NCBI GenBank assembly: GCA_017538775.1
Contig: JAFYIF010000117.1
Coordinates: 1 to 16,217 of the forward strand
DNA length: 16,217 nt
Origin: Oscillospiraceae bacterium
Lineage (GTDB): Bacteria > Bacillota > Clostridia > Oscillospirales > Oscillospiraceae
Direction: 5' to 3'
This document shows positions 12,069 to 16,217 of the stretch, in pieces; position 1 is the first letter of the stretch, and every line of letters begins with the position of its first letter. The notes beneath the pieces were generated by a model. It was not told where the DNA came from. It made no database searches and saw nothing but the letters and a program-made list of their open reading frames with translations. A program made the translations under genes and the position numbers.

Positions 12069-15000
12069 ATGAGTAACAAACCGCGCTATCAAACCATGGA
12101 CGGCAACACTGCCGCCGCCCACGTTTCTTACGCCTTCACCGAGGTGGCCGGGATCTATCCCATCACCCCCAGCAGTCCCATGGCGGACTATGTGGACCAG
12201 TGGAGCGCCGAGGGACGGAAGAACCTCTTCGGCCAGACCGTCCGGGTCATGGAGATGCAGTCCGAGGCCGGCGCCGCCGGTACGGTCCACGGCAGCCTGA
12301 ACGCCGGAGCCCTGACCACCACCTACACCGCGTCCCAGGGTCTGCTGCTGATGATCCCCAACATGTACAAGCTGGCGGGCGAACAGCTCCCCGCCGTCTT
12401 CCATGTCTCCGCCCGCACCGTGGCCAGCCACGCCCTGAGCATCTTCGGCGACCACGGCGACGTGTACGCCTGCCGTCAGACCGGCTTCGCCATGCTCTGC
12501 GAGAACGACCCGCAGGAGGTCATGGACCTGGCCCCCGTGGCCCACGTCGCCGCGCTGGAGTCCCGCGTCCCCTTCCTGAACTTCTTCGACGGCTTCCGCA
12601 CCAGCCATGAGCTGCAGAAGCTCCGGGTCTGGGACTATGCCGACCTGGCCGAGCTGCTGCCCGCCGAGGCGGTGAAGCGCTTCAAGGCCAACGCCCTGAA
12701 CCCCAACCACCCCCAGATGCGCGGCACCCACCAGAACAGCGACATCTTCTTCCAGAACCGCGAGGCCTGCAACGCCAGCTATGAGGCCGTGGCCGACATC
12801 GTCGAGCGCGTGATGGACCAGATCAACGCCAAGCTGGGCACCGACTACAAGCCCTTCAACTACTACGGCGCGCCGGACGCGGACCGGGTCATCGTCGCCA
12901 TGGGCTCCGGCTGCGACACCGCCGCCGAGGTGGTGGACTACCTGACCGCCCGGGGCGAGAAGGTGGGTCTGGTGAAGGTCCGCCTCTACCGTCCCTTCTC
13001 CGCCGAGCGCCTGCTGGCCGCCATCCCCGAGACCGCGCAGAAGATCGCCGTCCTGGACCGCACCAAGGAGCCGGGCAGCCTGGGCGAGCCCCTCTACATG
13101 GACGTGGTCACCGCCTTTGCCACCGCGGGCCGGAAGGCCACCATCGTCGGCGGGCGCTACGGCCTGGCCGGAAAGGACACCCCGCCCCGCAGCATGGCCG
13201 CCGTCTATGAGGAGCTGAAGAAGGACGATCCCAAGCCCCAGTTCACCCTGAGCATCGTGGACGACGTGACCGGCCTGAGCCTCGACGAGCCCGACATCCC
13301 CGACACCGCCCCCGAGGGCACGGTCCAGTGCAAGTTCTGGGGTCTGGGCGGCGACGGCACCGTGGGCGCCAACAAGAACTCCATCAAGATCATCGGCGAC
13401 CACACCGACAAATATGTGCAGGCCTATTTCCAGTACGACTCCAAGAAGACCGGCGGCGTCACCGTCAGCCACCTGCGCTTCGGCGACAAGCCCATCGGCT
13501 GCCCCTACTATATCAACAAGGCCGACTTCGTGGCCTGCCACAACCCCGGCTATCTGACCAAGGGCTTCCGCATCGTCAACGACGTGAAGCCCGGCGGCGT
13601 GTTCCTGGTCAACTGCCCCTGGAGCTTTGAGGAGCTGGAGCGCAACCTCTCCGGCGAGGCCAAGCGCTACATCGCCGAGAACAACATCCAGCTCTACACC
13701 ATCGACGCCATCAACCTGGCCGTGGAGCTGGGCATGGGCAAGCGCACCAACACCATCCTCCAGTCCGCCTTCTTCGCCCTGGCCGGGCTGATGCCCAAGG
13801 ACGAGGCCCTCCAGTATATGAAGGACGCCGCCACCCACAGCTACCTGAAGAAGGGGCAGGACGTGGTGGACATGAACCACAAGGCCATCGACGCCGGAGC
13901 CCAGGCCCTGGTGAAGATCGAAGTCCCCGCCGCCTGGGCCGAGGCCACCGACGCGGAGGAGGCCCCGATCCCCGCTTCCGCCAACCAGAAGCTGGTGGAG
14001 ATGGTCCGCAAGATCACCCGCCCGGTGGAGCGCATGGACGGCGACCGGCTGCCGGTCAGCGCCTTCGTCCCCCACGCCGACGGCACCTTCGAGCAGGGCG
14101 CCAGCGCCTTCTCCAAGGCCGGCGTCAGCGCCTTCGTCCCCGATTGGGACCCCACCAAGTGCATCCAGTGCAACCGCTGCGCCTACGTCTGCTCTCACGC
14201 CACCATCCGGCCCTATGCCCTTACCGCCGAGGAAGCCGAAGCTGCCCCCGACAGTTCCAAGCTGATGGACGTGAAGGTGGGCAAGGGCAAGGGCGTCTAC
14301 AAGTACTCCCTGGCCGTCTCCCCGCTGGACTGCATGGGCTGCGGCGTCTGCGCCGAGACCTGCCCCACCAAGAGCCTGTCCATGAAGCCCGTCGCCACCC
14401 AGATGGACCAGCAGCGCGCCTGGGACTATATGGTCCGCCTCCCCGAGAAGCCCGACATGCAGGACTTCACGATGAAGGGCAGCCAGTTCCGCCGTCCGCT
14501 GCTCCAGTTCTCCGGCTCCTGCGCCGGCTGCGCCGAGACCGCCTACGCCCGGCTGGTCACCCAGCTCTACGGCGAGCGGATGTACGTCGCCAACGCCACG
14601 GGCTGCTCCTCCATCTGGGGCGGCACCGCAGCCGTCAGCCCCTATGACGCCGCCGACAACGGCAGAGGCGTCGCCTGGGCCAACAGCCTCTTCGAGGACA
14701 ACGCCGAGTTCGGTCTCGGCATCTATCTGGGACAGCAGAACATCCGCCGCGGCCTGATCGCCGACGTGCAGGCCCTGCTGGAGGCCAGCGAGGACGAGGC
14801 CTTCCGCGCCGCCGCCCAGAAGTATCTGGACACTCAGGACAAGGGCGAGGAGAACACCGCCGCCGCCGACGCCCTGGTGGTGGCGCTGGAGAAGCTGGCC
14901 GACAACGCCGTGGCCGCACGCATCCTGGAGAACAAGGACTACCTGAGCAAGAAGAGCGTCTGGATCTTCGGCGGCGACGGCTGGGCCTATGACATCGGCT

Positions 15001-15611
15001 TCGGCGGTCTGGACCACGTCCTGGCCTCCGGCAACGATGTGAACGTCTTCGTCTTCGACACCGAGGTCTACTCCAACACCGGCGGCCAGGCCAGCAAGGC
15101 CAGCAACCTGGGTCAGGTGGCCCAGTTCGCCGCCGCGGGCAAGTCCACCGCCAAGAAGAGCCTGGCGGAGATCGCCATGAGCTACGGCTATGTCTATGTG
15201 GCCCAGATCGCCATGGGCGCGGACCCGAACCAGACCATCCGGGCCATCCAGGAGGCCGAGGCCTATCCCGGCCCCGCCCTGATCATCGGCTACGCCCCCT
15301 GCGAGATGCACTCCATCAAGGGCGGCATGGTCAACTGCCAGGCCGAGATGAAGCGCGCCGTGGACTGCGGCTACTGGAACCTGTTCCGCTACAACCCCGC
15401 CAAGGAGAAGCCCTTCTCCCTGGACAGCAAGAAGCCCGCGGAGGGCGCGGCCTACCAGGACTTCCTGATGAACGAGGCCCGCTACAGCGCCCTGAGCCAG
15501 TTCTTCCCGGAGCGCGCCCAGGAGCTCTTCGCCGAGAGCGAAGCCGTCGCCCGCACCCGCTACAGCAGACTGGAGAACCTGCGCGATTACTACAACAAGG
15601 TGGAGAAGTAA
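12069..15611 (+). CDS. nifJ: Pyruvate:ferredoxin (flavodoxin) oxidoreductase, one-piece homodimeric type
   Basis: 1180 residues from ATG 12069 with GAGGAGG upstream; full length for the family (about 1170-1200). It oxidises pyruvate with CoA to acetyl-CoA and CO2 and reduces ferredoxin, the core step of clostridial fermentation, in the cytosol. The N-terminal pyruvate-binding domain has YPITPSSPMAD and later HALSIFGDHGDVY. Two ferredoxin-type 4Fe-4S motifs are at C698-C701-C704-C708 and C755-C758-C761-C765. The third cluster uses C818, C821, C846 (NATGC) and C1078 (YAPCEMH). The thiamine diphosphate site is around residue 967 onward: GGDGWAYDIGFGG and VYSNTGGQ. All catalytic elements are intact. 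It stands alone with its own promoter and terminator, and its very regular, GC-ending codons suggest high expression. Confidence 0.97.
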   Translation: MSNKPRYQTMDGNTAAAHVSYAFTEVAGIYPITPSSPMADYVDQWSAEGRKNLFGQTVRVMEMQSEAGAAGTVHGSLNAGALTTTYTASQGLLLMIPNMYKLAGEQLPAVFHVSARTVASHALSIFGDHGDVYACRQTGFAMLCENDPQEVMDLAPVAHVAALESRVPFLNFFDGFRTSHELQKLRVWDYADLAELLPAEAVKRFKANALNPNHPQMRGTHQNSDIFFQNREACNASYEAVADIVERVMDQINAKLGTDYKPFNYYGAPDADRVIVAMGSGCDTAAEVVDYLTARGEKVGLVKVRLYRPFSAERLLAAIPETAQKIAVLDRTKEPGSLGEPLYMDVVTAFATAGRKATIVGGRYGLAGKDTPPRSMAAVYEELKKDDPKPQFTLSIVDDVTGLSLDEPDIPDTAPEGTVQCKFWGLGGDGTVGANKNSIKIIGDHTDKYVQAYFQYDSKKTGGVTVSHLRFGDKPIGCPYYINKADFVACHNPGYLTKGFRIVNDVKPGGVFLVNCPWSFEELERNLSGEAKRYIAENNIQLYTIDAINLAVELGMGKRTNTILQSAFFALAGLMPKDEALQYMKDAATHSYLKKGQDVVDMNHKAIDAGAQALVKIEVPAAWAEATDAEEAPIPASANQKLVEMVRKITRPVERMDGDRLPVSAFVPHADGTFEQGASAFSKAGVSAFVPDWDPTKCIQCNRCAYVCSHATIRPYALTAEEAEAAPDSSKLMDVKVGKGKGVYKYSLAVSPLDCMGCGVCAETCPTKSLSMKPVATQMDQQRAWDYMVRLPEKPDMQDFTMKGSQFRRPLLQFSGSCAGCAETAYARLVTQLYGERMYVANATGCSSIWGGTAAVSPYDAADNGRGVAWANSLFEDNAEFGLGIYLGQQNIRRGLIADVQALLEASEDEAFRAAAQKYLDTQDKGEENTAAADALVVALEKLADNAVAARILENKDYLSKKSVWIFGGDGWAYDIGFGGLDHVLASGNDVNVFVFDTEVYSNTGGQASKASNLGQVAQFAAAGKSTAKKSLAEIAMSYGYVYVAQIAMGADPNQTIRAIQEAEAYPGPALIIGYAPCEMHSIKGGMVNCQAEMKRAVDCGYWNLFRYNPAKEKPFSLDSKKPAEGAAYQDFLMNEARYSALSQFFPERAQELFAESEAVARTRYSRLENLRDYYNKVEK

Positions 15612-15631
15612 TTTCCCCCCGCGACTGCAAA

Positions 15632-15661
15632 AAGCCCCTTCCGCTTATGCGGAAGGGGCTT
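15632..15661. terminator. Bidirectional terminator between PFOR and the phosphatidyltransferase
   Basis: AAGCCCCTTCCGC (15632-15644), loop TTAT, GCGGAAGGGGCTT (15649-15661): a perfect 13-bp stem. On the minus strand it runs directly into TTTTTGC, a good U-tract; on the plus strand the tract is weaker. It begins 21 nt after the PFOR stop and its last base belongs to the stop codon of the convergent gene. Confidence 0.9.
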
Positions 15662-16200
15662 CAATCATTTCCTTTTCCGGTTCGGATATCGTGTCCTTCC
15701 TGAATTGCGGCGAACGTGGCCGCCGCGCAGACCAGCGGCGCGCTGTATTGCAAGGCTACGACCGGCAGCGTCAGCGGCAAGGCGAACAGCAAAACGCCCG
15801 TGACCCGGTTCATCACCGTATGCATGGCGACAAATCTTTTCTGAAGGATAAAACCGGAAAGCAGGTTGACCGCCTTGATCAGCGCGATGCCCCCGATCCA
15901 AAGCCAGAGCCACGGAGGAAGGGCGAACTCCGGCAGCAGCTTCCACAGGCATACTGCCACAAACACAAAATCGGCGGCGGTATCCAGCTTCGCGCCGAAC
16001 GCGCTTGCGGTATTGGTTCTTCGCGCAACCGCCCCGTCGATCATGTCGGTGAGACCGGCAAGCAGGTAAAGGATGCAAAATGCCGGGGAAAAAGCCGGAC
16101 AGAACAGCAGGGCGACGCTGCACAGAATGCGCGTCAGCGTGATGAGATCGGCAATTCGGATCTTCCGCAAATGATGACAAAACCGTCTGCTTTTCTCCAT
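15661..16200 (-). CDS. CDP-alcohol phosphatidyltransferase family membrane enzyme
   Basis: 179 residues from ATG 16200; the upstream GGAAAG is a modest ribosome site and only 17 nt of upstream sequence are visible. The signature D-x2-D-G-x2-A-R-x8-G-x3-D-x3-D is complete: D52, D55, G56, A59, R60, G69, D73 and D77. These residues bind the metal and the CDP group. Several hydrophobic segments follow (about 20-50, 75-90, 95-115 and 130-165), giving an integral membrane enzyme. The family transfers a phosphatidyl group from CDP-diacylglycerol to an alcohol such as glycerol-3-phosphate, inositol-phosphate or serine; which one cannot be told here. The size suits PgsA-like enzymes. The extra hydrophobic C-terminus and the lack of a neighbouring pgsA context (rimO, cinA) make a paralogue likely. 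The convergent PFOR gene shares its terminator. Confidence 0.88.
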   Translation of the reverse strand: MEKSRRFCHHLRKIRIADLITLTRILCSVALLFCPAFSPAFCILYLLAGLTDMIDGAVARRTNTASAFGAKLDTAADFVFVAVCLWKLLPEFALPPWLWLWIGGIALIKAVNLLSGFILQKRFVAMHTVMNRVTGVLLFALPLTLPVVALQYSAPLVCAAATFAAIQEGHDIRTGKGND

Positions 16201-16217
16201 ATCTGACTTTCCGCCCC

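Noticed and set aside
12003..15311. 1102-codon open frame on the minus strand opposite PFOR
   Set aside because: It mirrors the GC-ending codons of PFOR, is dominated by Gly, Val, His and Ala, has no domain or ribosome site, and lies wholly opposite a textbook gene.

Overview
The window looks like chromosomal DNA from a G+C-rich, anaerobic, low-oxygen Firmicute, most plausibly a gut Clostridia of the Oscillospiraceae type. This rests on the one-piece pyruvate:ferredoxin oxidoreductase, the Asp23-FakA gene pair, a clostripain-type lipoprotein, strong AGGAGG ribosome sites, sigma-A-like promoters and GC-rich third codon positions. The taxon is an inference; no rRNA or ribosomal protein gene is present to confirm it.

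Layout, left to right. (1) At 20-106 a 28-residue peptide ORF with a near-perfect ribosome site ends inside a terminator hairpin. (2) At 248-2816 three same-strand genes form a probable operon: a histidine phosphatase fused to a GNAT acetyltransferase, a calcineurin-type metallophosphoesterase with an SH3-like tail, and a small DUF1294 membrane protein. An 18-bp terminator hairpin closes it. (3) A three-pass membrane protein on the minus strand (2891-3619) is divergent from an orphan LytTR response regulator (3864-4580). Three evenly spaced GAAAC repeats lie between them. (4) At 4618-4921 is an AT-richer gene relic, probably of an Abi-type phage-exclusion gene. A consensus promoter overlaps its end and reads into a clostripain (C11) lipoprotein gene (5069-7237). 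(5) Two related palindromes (7250-7330) precede an AT-rich metallo-beta-lactamase-fold gene that overlaps a small XRE regulator. A DUF4160-DUF2442 pair with its own promoter follows. This stretch (about 7250-9555) is the accessory part of the window. (6) At 9690-11741, on the minus strand, are the asp23-like and fakA-like genes, with a clear promoter. (7) Divergent from them is a full-length PFOR (12069-15611), then a bidirectional terminator and a CDP-alcohol phosphatidyltransferase on the minus strand (15661-16200).

How the genes relate. PFOR is central fermentative metabolism (pyruvate to acetyl-CoA plus reduced ferredoxin). FakA and the CDP-alcohol phosphatidyltransferase both belong to phospholipid synthesis, but they sit on opposite sides of PFOR in separate units. 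The MBL-XRE and DUF4160-DUF2442 units and the Abi relic look like traces of acquired stress, defence or toxin-antitoxin-like genes in an otherwise housekeeping region. I see no rRNA, tRNA, CRISPR array, intact transposase or integrase. No complete novel system can be demonstrated here. The best candidates for follow-up are the MBL-XRE unit, the peptide-terminator element at the left edge, and the palindrome pair.
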